64,000 nt of DNA from Mytilisepta virgata (GCA_028015205.1 CM051511.1:32046001-32110000), one strand, 5' to 3'. Positions 22,876 through 34,765 are shown, numbered from the stretch's first letter. The notes: generated by a model not told the origin, from the sequence alone. Made by a program: numbers and translations.

Positions 22876-24040
22876 GTAAGTTTTTCATGTCTGATTTCTA
22901 TGCTTTTATCAATTATTAAAAGACCAACAACGTGCTTACTCTAAAAAAGCGATTCTAATATGGCGTATCGTTTTTTTGGTTTGCAAGTAAAGATATATAA
23001 TGGGCAGCACGCGCTAGAAGTCAAATTCAAATTAACAAGCCACTCTACTGAGACTCACCAAAGAAACTATCAGAACGGGCAAGTACTACAATTGTTCGTA
23101 GTTCTTATGCTCCAAACTGTAATAGAATGTGATTAAAAGTAAGCTTTACTTTTCCACCGTTTTCGATTTATTTCTCATATTTTCTTAAAAATCAAAATGG
23201 TTGTTACTAGAAAGGCCGTAAAGTATCACTTGTTTTACATAATTTTCTTTTTTTTCCATACTTGAATCAAAAATAATTCATGGTTGCTAGGGATACAATT
23301 TTGCTCAAATACTGTTATCCATGTTAAAATCTCAAACACAAATATGACTCTCATGATTTATTTCTTAATTTATTTTTCTGTTCTTTATCTTAGATTGGTC
23401 TCTTTGGAGGCAGGAGGTATTTTGCCACTCGGCACTTTCTGATTTCTTCCTATATATTTCAATGGGAAAGGATTGTTGTTCATTTATCTTTACTATTATG
23501 TGCTTTTTTTGTTCCCAACCGCAACGCGGTGCGAGGACATAGAAATGCCGGGCGTCCATCCGACATTGTAAGCGCTCTCACGATTACATTTCTCAATGAC
23601 TTTTTATAAAAAAGTATATCATAGTTGTGATTTCATATTATTTTTTGCCCTGAAGTCTGAAAATTTCGTCATTTTGTATCCTAAGTGCTCTCACGCCTAC
23701 AAACTGTAATGGATTTAATTTAAATTTATATAATATTTGCGATTTTGTATTATCTCGGTAAAGTTCGAATGTTAGTGACGTACCATCATTTTTTTGTGTG
23801 GGGTTATTTCCCTTTGAACTATGAAAATTTTGTCATTTTTTCTTGTTAGCGCTCTCATACTTCAAACCTTAATGGATTAACAAATACTGTTAAATTTGTA
23901 CTAACATGATTTATCGTAAAACGTACAAATTTAACAGTCAACAATTGAAACAGACAATAAAACAATTCTTTAAAAATAAGAAAGAATAAGTATACTCATA
24001 TAATAAATAGACTAAATATCTTGATGAATAATGTTACGTT

Positions 24041-24330
24041 TCTTCTTAATACTTAATGAAAATATACTAGTAATGTTGACCAGTCCAACCTATCCTGTAA
24101 TACCTTACACTGCATAGAAGGTTGTTTTAAACTTATTTATATAAGTATTGTTAAAATATCATTTTGTCTGAATGTGATTGTTCCTTGTAACAAGGAGAGA
24201 GCTTTTATAGGCCTTACCTGCTTCCCAATCCAATCCAATTTTCTTCTGAATAGAATATTGTGTAAATTAAAATAATAAATACACAATATTACGAGGGGTA
24301 TAAAACATACATAAATATATGGAGCAAACG
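24041..24330 (+). repeat. Start of a fifth LRR cassette, truncated
   Basis: From the anchor 'tcttcttaatacttaatg' the sequence follows copies 1-4 until 'ggagcaaacg' near 24330, then diverges. No exon is included. Confidence 0.8.
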
Positions 24331-25164
24331 TTGAAATACAAAATAAAATAAAATAGCTATAAGTATTGACAAAAAGACTTCTTTAAATATGTTAAATAAA
24401 TTGTTTTTTTTATGTATATAGTACCTGCTTAAGATTGAAATAAGTAATTAAATTAGTGTATCTGTATACATTCATTTAAATTCACTTATTAAATTCACGT
24501 GGACGGATAGAAGAGAATAAAGTTAACTAGTACATTATCTTTTCATTTATTGCTGGTTTTATAGAATATTAGTTTTTATTGTAGGTGTTTCCATGAATTT
24601 AATTGAGGCCAGATCTAGATATATTGTATTCCTCAATGTACATTAAGCAATATTGAATTTGGGACGATACCGAATTGACGTTATTTAGGTTTTGCAAAAT
24701 ATCTTACATAAATATAGCTACTGATGAGCTTCATTGACATGTGAAATAAAAATGTGGGTAACTCGTCTTATTTTGTCGCTTTCTTTGTTTTACAAATTTT
24801 CCAATGTCCATTCAATCAAGGACATGACAAGCTAAATATTTTTTTTTATGACAAAAAACTAACATAAAACTCTTACAGAATTTCTGAATCCACTGTACAT
24901 TGAATTGGATAATTAACAGGCAAAATTTACCAAATAAACATGGAATTTTTTCTGTTGTCAATTCTGAAAATTATTGTTTGTATTTATTTTATTATAAGTA
25001 CTGGTATTTCACCTCATGTTTATAAAATAGAAGGGCGTAACCTTACGTGCCTTATATAAATATCTTTTTCCATGTAGAAAATCATTAATTCACACTGACT
25101 GTCTGTTCTTGCAATTAAACAGTTAATATATTCTATGTAATACGTATTAATGAGGTAGAGTTTT
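24331..25164. other. AT-rich intergenic or intronic DNA
   Basis: No coding, RNA or repeat signal recognised. Confidence 0.5.
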
Positions 25165-25912
25165 GCCTACTTATCGAAGGTGTCTTAGGACTAGGATATA
25201 TCTTATGATAGTCTTAGGAGGTATCTTAGTATTAAGTCAGGTTATTGAAGATTTTTCAATTTAGGAAATATCGCAAATTTTATCCTAACTTTAGGACAAC
25301 AAAATAGTTGTCTTAAGACCGTACTATCTTTGTTTTTGCCTTCAAATCGTTCTATACTTATTGTAAATCTCTATATAATAATCAGTTCATATCATTTAAT
25401 ATATGTTTTCGTAATATCAGATCTCATGTTTTTGTTTTGAGTACTTTTCATCCAAAATATTATGCACGTGTTTATAATGCAGGTTGTGATCATCTTATTT
25501 CATCTAAATATAAACAAATTATTGAGTAGTTGTTAAACTTCTCCATAATAATATAGGTAAAACACAATGTTGCAAAACATACTTCTTATAAACTTTCAAA
25601 TAAATATTGCATATATTTTATCAAATTCAATATTTTAAAACTATAATGTACCCGTTTAGGACATCGCAAGATAAGATAATCCTAGGATAGCTTTGAGTCA
25701 TGTCTTATGATAGTCCTAAGACAATCCTAAAATTTGTCATAGGAAATATCGTAGGACAACCCGATAACCAGGCTAACTTTTCCTAAGATTTATCCTAAGA
25801 TACTTTGTATATCATAGGTTATTATTTCGGATACTCTTAAGACTATCTTATGAAATGTCTGAGACCTCGTATCGAAGCTCTCCTAGGATCATATTAAAGT
25901 TTTATGGGCGTC

Positions 25913-26240
25913 ATCATGACTTGGTTGACAGGTATGAAAAAACCGTTTCCCAAATGAAAATGGACCTGTTCCATTGATATTATCCCTTCCGCATGACAGA
26001 TTTGACATGGACAGCATGGCGGGTGTCCTGCAGGAAGCAGAGACTGCTTACTCTTCCGGAGCACCTGAGTCTACTTCGGTTTTTTGGTGGGGTCCATGTT
26101 GTTCATATGTTTTTAGTTTTTAATTGTAGTGCATGTATTGTTTTGGTCTTGTCTTCGTTGTTCTCCGGACTTTGTCAATTGTTACGATTTTTCTCTCCTT
26201 CGAATATCCCTTTGGTATTTCTTGACTTTACTTGTTAGGG
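25913..26240 (+). pseudogene. 3' fragment of the RT element
   Basis: Same sequence as the minus-strand pieces at 8310-8640, 13370-13690 and 56960-57245 ('gtcctgcaggaagcagagac', 'gtccatgttgttcatatg'). Only the C-terminal end of the RT frame and downstream region are present. Confidence 0.75.
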
Positions 26241-26516
26241 TCATAAGTGTTGTGGTATGTGATATATCAAATAGCATCGCACGGTCCTAACTTTATAAAG
26301 ATAGTATTAAAAAAATGAAAATCATGATGATTATGATAACGTAATATTATTTCAAAATGAAATTCTAAAATTTATATCCATTGTGTTACAAGCGATACAA
26401 AGGTGAGTAAAAAATAAACAAAGAGTTCAAAGTCAAAACTCGTGTAACTAACTATCTATACCATTGTATATAAGGAGGTTAACACATTACACATATTTAA
26501 AAGATCGAACGTCAAC

Positions 26517-26616
26517 ATGAGCAGATATCCAAATCCGAATTTTATGGACGCTGAGCTCCAAATTCTGGTGGATGAAGTTGAGAAAACAAGTTTATCCTCT
26601 TTTGCAAACTATCAAG
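26517..26616 (+). pseudogene. Possible first exon of a Harbinger-type SANT/Myb-like protein
   Basis: From an ATG the frame reads MSRYPNPNFMDAELQILVDE, then VEKT, and reaches a possible donor CAAG|GTAACC. The pattern NF-x5-LVDEVE resembles the start of the Myb/SANT-like DNA-binding domain found with PIF/Harbinger transposases. It lies inside an inverted-repeat element, which fits. No continuation was found, so it is at best a fragment. Confidence 0.35.
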
Positions 26617-26817
26617 GTAACCACATTTGCATATATACATATACAGCAGCTATATTTGTTTACAAATTAGGATATCGTACTTTTATCCTAAAGTTGGAAT
26701 ATTCCTAAGATCATCTTCCTAAGTTAGATATGTTCGAAAATTGCACTTAAGACTAAGATATGTCCTAGGATGACCCAAAGACCCATTTCAGTCCTACGAT
26801 ACCTTCTAAAGTAAGGC

Positions 26818-27684
26818 CCCTGGTTTCTCCAATTGATATTCTTGTGTGATATCTGAAGTTCAGAAATGTAAAGGACTACAGTAGATCCCAATCCGGGATA
26901 ATTGCCTTTTAAGATACAAGTGAATTTGTTTAGTTTTAACTGACTAGTTAGTTTTATCTGAAATGAAATACACGTCACACATGTTAGTTGCAACAAAGAA
27001 ATAAGAAACACCTCCAAAAAAAAATAAAATAAAATGAATGGATAGTAATTCTACTAATTGTTTTTGTTATTAAACTGTGATTCTTACCAGGTTGTCAAAG
27101 TTATCCATGTATATATATATTTGTACATCTAAGTAAAAACCCCTTTTTGTGTTGGTATGAAAAAATGCTTTACGCAATCATCAGACGCAAACATGATGAT
27201 ACATATAACCAAGTCACAGCTCAAAAGTCTACTCATGAATCAGTCGTTCACAATTAGTTCTCTCTGGTAATTTCTACGAACTGTGAAGGTATGCGGTTAT
27301 CTCCCTGTTAGCGAGACAGAAAAGTGGCTGGTGGCATTTTTTTTCTTAAAAGCTCTGAATTATGCACAAATTTGTCACACCCTTTCACAACCACAGGTTT
27401 ATTGAAAATAAAATAAATGAAGACGTACATTTATGGTAATGAAACATATTAATATTTGAAAAAATATAAAAAAACCTAAAACGTCTTCTGCATTTAATTA
27501 CTATAGCAATCAAATTTCGATAGTATTGATTATTGCATATTCAAATAGGTGAAAGATAATGTTTGTTTAGTACAAAATTGATACATGTCTTGTTTTTTAT
27601 GTGAAAGTTATTTCAAATAATTTCCAGATAACTGTATTGTGAGCTTTACTGATGAATCATAGGGGACGCACGAACAACGCACTA
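26818..27684. other. AT-rich DNA without recognised features
   Basis: No coding or RNA signal seen; a short TA microsatellite near 27108. Confidence 0.5.
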
Positions 27685-28067
27685 CAGTGCGGCTAATTTT
27701 AAACATCACCTCAAGTTAACTTCAAGTTAACATAATCTCTAGTTCAAATCTCTCATATTGATTATTCAAATCTCTGGTTAACTGCGCACGCGCTGTTCTC
27801 GTGACAAAACCAGAGATTCGAATAATAATTATCTCTGCTAAATGCGCATGCGCCGTCTTATGACGAAAAACAATTACGGATGTTAAATAAAATGTTATTT
27901 ATTTTTATTGGTTGATCATGTTATAATGAGTAAATATTATTCTGTGCAAAAATCATAAAATATTTATATTGATATGTTTGGTTTCAATTTCAATAAGTTC
28001 TAATCTACACAAAGTATTCGTATTGTCAAATGAAATAATAATATGAATTCTTGATGGTACAATATTA

Positions 28068-28741
28068 CCCTCTGGGACCTAGGGTCCACCATGCAGAGGC
28101 ATCATCCCAGTAGGTTCAAAATAACAATCCAAAATACTAATATAAGATATAGAAAATTTATATTATGCTGTATACGACGCATTTCAAGGAGTTACCTCTC
28201 ATCAGCTGCATTAAAACCGAAACATTTGGAAGACCAAAAACCAAACCTATTTCAAACAGGAAGTACTCATAACCACAAATACCGAAATAGGATGCCAAAT
28301 TTCATCTAAGTAGATCTACCATGTGCAATACAAGGAATGAACCCTGAGTATTTCTATTATTTTGATTTTTGCTAAATACTGGTAATTTGTGTAACAAATC
28401 AATGAATAATCATGTCAGACAAGTCTGACGACTGGGTTGGCCAATACCCTCAGGGACCTAGGGTCCACCATGCAGAGGCATCATTCCAGGAGGTTCAAAA
28501 TAACAATCCAAAATACTAATATTAGATATAGTAAATTTATATTATGCTGTATACGACGCATTTCAAGGAGTTACGTCTCATCGGCAGCATTAAAACTGAA
28601 ACATTTGGAAGACCAAAAATCAAACCTATTTCAAACAAGAAGTACTAATAACCAAAAATACCGAAACAGGAAGCCAAATTTCAGCTACGGGGATCTACCA
28701 TGTGCAATACAAGGAATGAACCATTAGTATTTCTATTATAT
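28068..28741 (+). repeat. ~370-bp repeat unit, about 1.8 tandem copies
   Basis: Opposite orientation to the arrays at 19356 and 35527. 'ggacctagggtccaccatgc' occurs at about 28075 and 28445. Short frames in both copies are the same repeat read twice. Confidence 0.8.
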
Positions 28742-28747
28742 CAATTG

Positions 28748-29640
28748 TAAAATCACTTTTGTCTTACAACGCACAATCTGATATGACTTAATTTGACTTA
28801 GTATGAACCTCAAATTTTTTTAAAAGCTATATTTTGTGTGTTTTTTTTTTTTTGTTTTTGCTCTGAAATTAACATTTTTTCATGTAACAAGTAATGCGGT
28901 AAGCTGCAGAGATGCTTTTTTAGATACCGTAACAAAGTTATGAAATAAATTTCTATAGAAAATTAATGAAAGTAAAAATAATATATATGACAAGTTAGAA
29001 ACTTTATTTAAAAAAAAACAGTAACATTAAAAGAAAAATCAGATTTTTCTTATATCGCACAATCTTATATAGCTAATTTTAACTATGTATCATTCTATGA
29101 ATATGTTTGAAAAGCTAAATGTTTGTTTTTGCACTGTAAAATGGAATTATTTTTATCAAACAAGTATAACGGTAAGTTGCAGAGAAGCTTTTTAATATAC
29201 CATATGAAAGTTATTGAGCTCAATTCATATAAAAAAATTCCTAAAAGTATAAAATATGTACCCATCAAGTTTGAAACTTATGCTTTCAGTTGAAATTACA
29301 CATCTGTTTTAACAAAAATCACTTTTATCTTATATCACACACCCTGATAGGTCTTAATTTTACTTAGTATGAACATATTATTGGTTGAAAAGCTAAATTT
29401 TGTGGTTTTTTTCACTGTGACATTGAACTTTTTTCATCTAAAATGTATTACGGTAAGACATAGAGAAGTCTTTTAAGATACCGCAAGAAATGTATGAACT
29501 AAAGTCATGTCAAAACTTCATAAAAAGATAAGAAAAGCATATGGCAGGTTTGAAAAGTCTTGTATTTTTACTTTTGAAAAAAAATCTATATATAAAATCA
29601 CATTAATCTTATATCCCACCATCAGATAAAACAAAAATAT
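28748..29640 (+). repeat. ~283-bp tandem satellite, three copies
   Basis: The start 'aatcacttttgtcttacaac' and its variants recur at 29037, 29318 and 29596 (spacing 289, 281, 278). Inner landmarks such as 'ggtaagctgcagagatgctt' repeat at the same offsets. Confidence 0.8.
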
Positions 29641-30500
29641 GTATTTGGCAGGCTATTTTTTCAACAAACAATCGACATTCCAATGGGAACCAAATGTGCT
29701 ACTCTCCTCGTCGACCTGTTTCTTTACTCATATGGAGGGGACTTCATTCAAGGGTTACTACGTAAAAAAAAAGAAACTTTTCATTATATAGATGACGTGA
29801 TGTCGTTAAATAACGACAAATTCCAAGACGTTCTACATCTTGAAATTAAAGATACTACAGATACACCAAAGTCAGCTTCATATTTGGATTTGTTTCTTGA
29901 AATAGATAATGATGGACATTTGAAGACAAAACTTTATGACAAATGTGATGACTTCAACTTTCCTATTGTTAAATGTCCCTTCTTGAGTAGCAATATACAT
30001 TTTGTAGCAGCATCGTCTGCATATGGCGTATACGTTTCTCAGCTTATCCGATTTTCAAGGGCATGCGTGAGTTACCCTGACTTTCGATAAAGAGGCTCTT
30101 AACCAGGGTTTTATCAGGGATAAGTTGATGTCATCACTTAGGAAATTTTACGGTCATCACGAATTGATTGACCGTTACAGTGTTCCAATATCTAAGATGG
30201 TGTTGGACCTGTTCCCATTGTCGTAACATTTCATGGGCCTCCACCAATCTGTGACTTCCACCGGATTGACTATGTTGAACTTCACGACGGGTACCGTATA
30301 CGGAGCAGGAACTGCTTACCCTTCCGGAGCACATGGGTTCACTCCTGGTTTTTATAGGAGTTCGAGCTGTTTATTGTTTTTTTTAGTTTTCTTTGTTTAT
30401 TTGTAGTGCTTGTGGTTGTTCATTTGTCTTCCCGGGTTTGTCTGTCCAATGGATTACATTTTTTATTGCTCCTTAGGTATATATGTCTTTTTTGTCTAAA
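29641..30500 (+). pseudogene. RT element relic, C-terminal half and 3' region
   Basis: The frame from 29683 to 30090, extended upstream through FFQQTIDIP, encodes MGTKCATLLVDLFLYSYGG, HYIDDVMSLNN, SASYLDLFLEID and a SQLIRFSRAC motif. The stretch before YIDD is shortened compared with 58404 (about 11 residues lost). After a shift the C-terminus continues (ISKMVLDLFPLS, stop) and the 3' region runs to about 30500. RT palm motifs are clear; endonuclease and N-terminus are missing. Confidence 0.8.
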
Positions 30501-31179
30501 AAAAGATCGAACCTAGTAATTACAATATAATAAAAAGAAACAATAATGAAATTGACCAAATGAAACAATAATAATAATAAAAAAAAAAAAAACAAACAAA
30601 TAAATATATTCTTTTTAATGCAATTTCGTATTGCCTAAGTAAGATAATAAAGTATGATAAATAAAAAACATTGAAAAATAAAGATAAAGATTACTGTTAA
30701 AAAGAGTTACTTAAAAATTATATATATTAAAATATCAATAATTTTGTGATAGTCTGCGTACTTTAATTAACATGAAATATTTCAACAAAATCAGCTGAAC
30801 GTCTTGGAAGCAAATTAATTGTTTTCATTTAAACAATTTAACTACGCATGCGCCGTCCTGTTGACAAGTTCCAGAATTCAAGTAAATTTGGTATACTACG
30901 CATGCGCACCCCTAAAGCAGAGACAGATTTGGTCATAAAGACGAAAACGGTCATCAGAACAAACTTAGTGCTGATGCACCGTCCTAAGGACGAAACAAGA
31001 CGTGCTTCTGGTCGAGGTCATAAGAACAGTCATTAGGACCATTTCCGTCCTCAAGTAAATTCTATGCAGAGATTATGACCAAATGGACCAGTCATAATCT
31101 CTGGTCTAAGCTAACATGGAACGGTCATAAACTCTGTTTCAAATGTCTCTTGAGGGTGATGTTTTAAATGACCGTACTG

Positions 31180-31604
31180 TACATGAAATTAAACTTAGTC
31201 GTAAAGTATTATATGAATTCTCATTGAACTCGTTTCTGACCAATGCGTATGTACTGCAATAACAGAAAATTCAATTCGAAGTAATATTATTAATAAAAGT
31301 AGATATCTGGCACAATAAAAACAAGAATTAGTATTTGGCTGATATGTGTCATAGCATTTACTAGAAATTAACAACTATATCAACAAACTGGCCAAGGAAA
31401 AACTTGATGACAATAAGTCACTGAAGAAAAAAACAACAGTGAAATATAAAGAATTCGTTGCTCCTGGACCCACCCATAACAGCTATTATTGAAAATATTA
31501 AGACAGCACTGCCAAAATTAGCATTTGTTTGTTTAAAGAATCAATATGCCATGCATGACAAACACCAAATCAGCCTCTTTTTTTAAACAAACAAACTTGA
31601 TCAA
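31180..31604. other. AT-rich DNA without recognised features
   Basis: No coding, RNA or repeat structure recognised between the inverted-repeat element and the Ngaro-like element. Confidence 0.5.
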
Positions 31605-31607
31605 CTT

Positions 31608-32900
31608 TCAACATTCAACTACAACAAACAATAGATTCATAGGATAAATATTTGAACCCGAGTATTTGATAACATGTTCAACAGCACTCTGAACATGAAT
31701 GAGAAAAATATCATTTCCAATATTGAATAGGTGAACGCCATCGGTATTAAACAATGCTGGACACATGTCCTCAAAATCCCTTTGTACAATTGTAAAACCT
31801 CCAGTATAATTTTGATACGATTTAATGCCCCTATTTACCCGTTTTTTCGTTGCATCCATAGCCTTTAAATTTTAATCTAGGTAGTATACTTGAAAAGATA
31901 ACATTCTTGCAACCTATCATCTTTTTGACAATATACAACATAAATGAAAGATCTATTATAGGATTAAATACGATTCTGTATGAGTTTATCGATGTTTAAA
32001 CTCGCTCACAAACTAGATAAAGTCCGAAGAAGTACTTTATGTTGAGTTTGTGAGTGAAAAGGCCGAGTTTACACATCGATAAACTCATACAAAATTGTAT
32101 TTAATCCTTATAATTCCATTACAAACATCGAAAAGTTGTTCCCTACCGAAATAGAAAAACATAACTCTGCCCTTTTCAGGCGACATCCATCTTGAATCTG
32201 GTACTATTTTTGGCAGCTGAGCAATTGAATAAAAAAGTCAACAAAGTCATTTAAATCGAAAAAAACAAGAAAACTTACTTTTATTTTAACATAATCTGAA
32301 GCGTACAGAATCCACACAATGTCCGATTTTTTCTTCCGTTTGAAGAATCCATCTTGCGTTTTTTAATATATGACGTTGCTAACTTCACTGTGACGTCCGT
32401 GAAGTAAATTTTCGCGGAATTTTTGAAAACGCAATTTTGATCAATGTTTAAACCATTTCTCATTAAATCTTAACTATTATTGTCAGTATCATCCTTAAAA
32501 TTTATTCTTTTACAGCATTCTTCACATTTAATGTCTCATTTGAAACTTTAAATAATCAAGAAAGCGCATGAATATACTTGCCAAATACGGGTTTATCGAT
32601 GTATAAACTTTGATGATTTTGCCCTTCCGACCAATGAAATTCTTGTATTTTATCATATGCAAATTACAATGTAATTATTAATAATTTAGCACAGTTGGTA
32701 TCACCAATATAATTGTCACCAACATGTATTAAAACCATATCCGGCAATCCAAGACAAGTAATCATACGTAAAATTGTTGGTACAACCTTGTAAATCGTCA
32801 TGCCCGACATTCCAACCCAAATGACTTTAAATCCAAGTCCATCGGCCTTGCCTGACTGTATGCACACGCCTTTACTATCAAAGAAGAACCAATGATCTAA
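31608..32900 (-). pseudogene. SGNH-family hydrolase of the Ngaro-like element, split by insertion
   Basis: Block I, IIGSS, is encoded just above 32867 and carries the nucleophile Ser. Block III is HVGDNYIGD (Gly and Asn of the SGNH set) near 32700. Then an insertion of about 700 bp intervenes. The protein resumes with SSILPRL near 31890, shifts, and ends with RKRVN-like sequence and DGVHL, which holds the last Asp and His. The role of this domain in Ngaro-like elements is unknown; esterase activity has been suggested from family membership. Confidence 0.75.
31962..32108. repeat. Foldback sequence inside the SGNH region
   Basis: About 54 bases from 'ggattaaatacgattctgta' to 'gctcacaaact' are inverted at about 32044-32107 ('agtttgtgagtg' to 'attgtatttaatcc') with few mismatches. 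A related 'gggtttatcgatgtataaac' lies near 32590, so the full insertion may span about 31915-32640. Confidence 0.8.
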
Positions 32901-32929
32901 AGAACCCTAAAAACATCTGAAGAATGAAC

Positions 32930-33781
32930 ATTAAAAACTCGCTAAACGACCAATTCTAATATAAGACTTAAATGAATCAGACTTCGAACGGACCATTAGT
33001 TTTATTTCATCATCTGATTTACTTGCAATAGCTGCAGTTCGTCTGGTTTCAAATATTAAAATTTTAACGGAGATTTCAGAACTGATAAAAATTGCAAACG
33101 CGTCATTTTATTGTAATTTAGATGACAAATTAATTGGCCGCCTATGTTAGGACGCAGATTCAAATAGTCTTGCAAATTTTTGAATACACAAATCTCATTA
33201 CCACTGGATGACAAAATCAAAGTAGTCGTTTTACCTATTTGATCCTTTTTCGATGTCCTCACTTTGACACATACTTCTGATTTCAAATGATCAAAAATCA
33301 CAATTTTGAATAACCTGAATACTGACGGATTTACTTACAAAAGTAATTTCTCCAACTCTCATGAAGCAAAAATATGCTACAGAAATACCTCCCTTAACAA
33401 AACTGTTTCATATAAACTTTTACAGACATGAGTTAGAGCAGATACTAAACGCCTAACATCCGATCTACTGTTTTACCTCTGCATACCTGTAAGCTTTTTT
33501 CCTATAATGAATGAATTTGAAATATACCCCATATTTTCTATTTTAAGTTTATAATTTATTCACGACAAAGAAGTTTTAGATTTACTGCGTAAATAACCAT
33601 ACTTAGAAAGATATGCAATGTAGTTTACAAAATGATGAATTGGAGGAGGCCAAATATCATCAAATTTGATATTGCTTCTGAAACTATCAAAGGAAGAAAA
33701 GGCATTTTCATAGACATGCGAGGTATTGTTTGATGCTGAATTCAACAATAATTTGTCCACTTCGTCTTTTAAAGGTTCCAA
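32930..33781 (-). pseudogene. Tyrosine recombinase, frameshifted
   Basis: The N-terminal helical (SAM-like) domain begins LKDEVDKLLLNSASNNTSHV. The frame overlaps the RNase H frame by a few codons, as separate ORFs do in this class. Box I Arg lies in MRVGEIT near 33355, followed by the VRTSKKDQIG strand region and FKNLQDYLNLRPNIGG. Box II is damaged (TRRTAAIA in place of the usual H-x-x-R context), and the catalytic Tyr is in FKSYIRIGRL with its codon at 32961-32963. The enzyme would have joined a circular cDNA intermediate to the genome. Several shifts make this copy inactive. Confidence 0.78.
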
Positions 33782-34765
33782 AACTCTACCGGAACTGAGG
33801 TTGGATGTTTGGCTGCTTGTGGTTCAAGGTTTCGAAACTTCTGAAAATTTGCACGAGATAGGGAAACAGCAATAACAGTATGATTTGAATAAATATGAGA
33901 TGCTTTAAACTGAAAATGTCCAATAAGTGAGCAATAAACAATTAACCTTACCATAGACATAACTCTGTTTGATTTGCTCGAATTTTTTTTTATTAAAAAT
34001 TCTAAGAACTGCAAGGTTATATGAAACAATATATTTTTTAAATGGAATTTGTGAAACAATAGGAAAATAACAAGAGCTACCGGAATGATTTCTAAAAAAG
34101 TTAAGTGTTTCAAAATTTAAGTTTTTGTCCATTCTTTCGGCCATTAAAGGCATGCCCATTGTCCATTTAAATAACATGCACATCCTTTAGTATCGCCACC
34201 CGCACTGTCAGTGAACAGTTCAAGATCAACATTCAATACCAATTTGATGTCATGAATATAAGAAATACCATTAATTTTTTCTAAAAACAATTTCCACATC
34301 CACAAATCATTTTTCATATCCGCTGTAACTCTAATCCAATGATAAGGTTTTGATGCTTTTGTAGTCACAATGTTTAGGCGACAACTAAAGGCCCTACCAG
34401 CTGGCAAAGCTCTGTTACAGAATGCCAAACAACAACAGACAGACTTTAACTCCTTTAAAGTGACTTTTTTCATATTCAATAGAACACTTATTTTACCTAG
34501 CAACTCTTTAACCTTTGCATCAGGAACCCGTATCATCATTTTTTCAGTATCCAAGTAATCAATAAGAGTTGTTGGACCTTCTGTTTTTTTCATCTGCAAG
34601 AGGAACACTTATATCCTTACACATTTCTAAATATGAGAACATTAATTTTTCACAATCCATTGTTCCCCACGCACCACCAAGTAAGAAGTCGTCAAGGTAA
34701 TGGTCTATATTGTCAAGTCCTTATTTCTTCAAACGATGTAAGCAGAATGAACTTCAGCGCGAAAC
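33769..34765 (-). pseudogene. DIRS/Ngaro-type RT and RNase H, frameshifted
   Basis: The catalytic motif HYLDDFLLGG is encoded at about 34670-34702 (YLDD at 34688-34699). A shift in a seven-A run near 34585 moves the frame; it continues with KKVTLKELKSVCCCLAFCNR, an LPAGRAFSCRL motif and the RNase H start LFTDSAGG. After another shift the RNase H C-terminus appears (SNRVMSMVRLIVYC, SHIYSNHTVIAVSLSRA). The usual acidic residue in the final IAD-SLSR motif is Val here, so RNase H would be impaired. RT upstream of the YLDD motif is missing. Confidence 0.8.

Larger units (their letters stand above)
18796..24040 (+). repeat. LRR-exon cassette, tandem copy 4, exon lost
   Basis: The copy matches others from 18796 to 20520, is replaced by unrelated DNA at 20521-22875, and matches again from the splice donor at 22876 to the hairpin at 23886-23938. 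About 297 bp corresponding to 17251-17547 of copy 3, including the whole LRR exon, are missing. A ~380-bp repeat has also inserted at 19356-19782. Confidence 0.85.
25165..26817 (+). mobile_element. Inverted-repeat element, possibly Harbinger-derived
   Basis: Left end GCCTACTTATCGAAGGTGTC matches the reverse complement of the right end (GCCTTACTTTAGAAGGTATC) with small indels, and both continue to TAGGACT. Many 'CTTAGGA'/'TCCTAAG' motifs lie inside both ends. A foreign RT-element 3' fragment is inserted at 25913-26240. Target duplications are not clear. Confidence 0.5.
27685..31179. mobile_element. TA-flanked inverted-repeat element with nested repeats
   Basis: Left end CAGTGCGGCTAATTTTAAAC preceded by TA; the reverse complement of the right end reads CAGTACGGTCATTTAAAAC and is followed by TA on the + strand. 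Both continue to ACATCACC(C)TCAAG. Tc1/mariner-type elements have CAGT termini and TA duplications. Both subterminal regions carry GCGCATGCGC-like palindromes (27786, 27843, 30846, 30900). The middle is occupied by later insertions: the 380-bp repeat, a 283-bp satellite and an RT relic. No transposase is seen. Confidence 0.5.
31605..34765 (-). mobile_element. Ngaro-like tyrosine-recombinase retrotransposon, degenerate
   Basis: On the minus strand the order is reverse transcriptase, RNase H, tyrosine recombinase, SGNH hydrolase. The DIRS-like RT signature plus tyrosine recombinase in place of integrase, and an SGNH hydrolase downstream, fit the Ngaro group. The 5' part of RT and any Gag are absent, several frameshifts occur, and a foldback insertion splits the hydrolase. 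Terminal repeats were not found. Confidence 0.8.
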
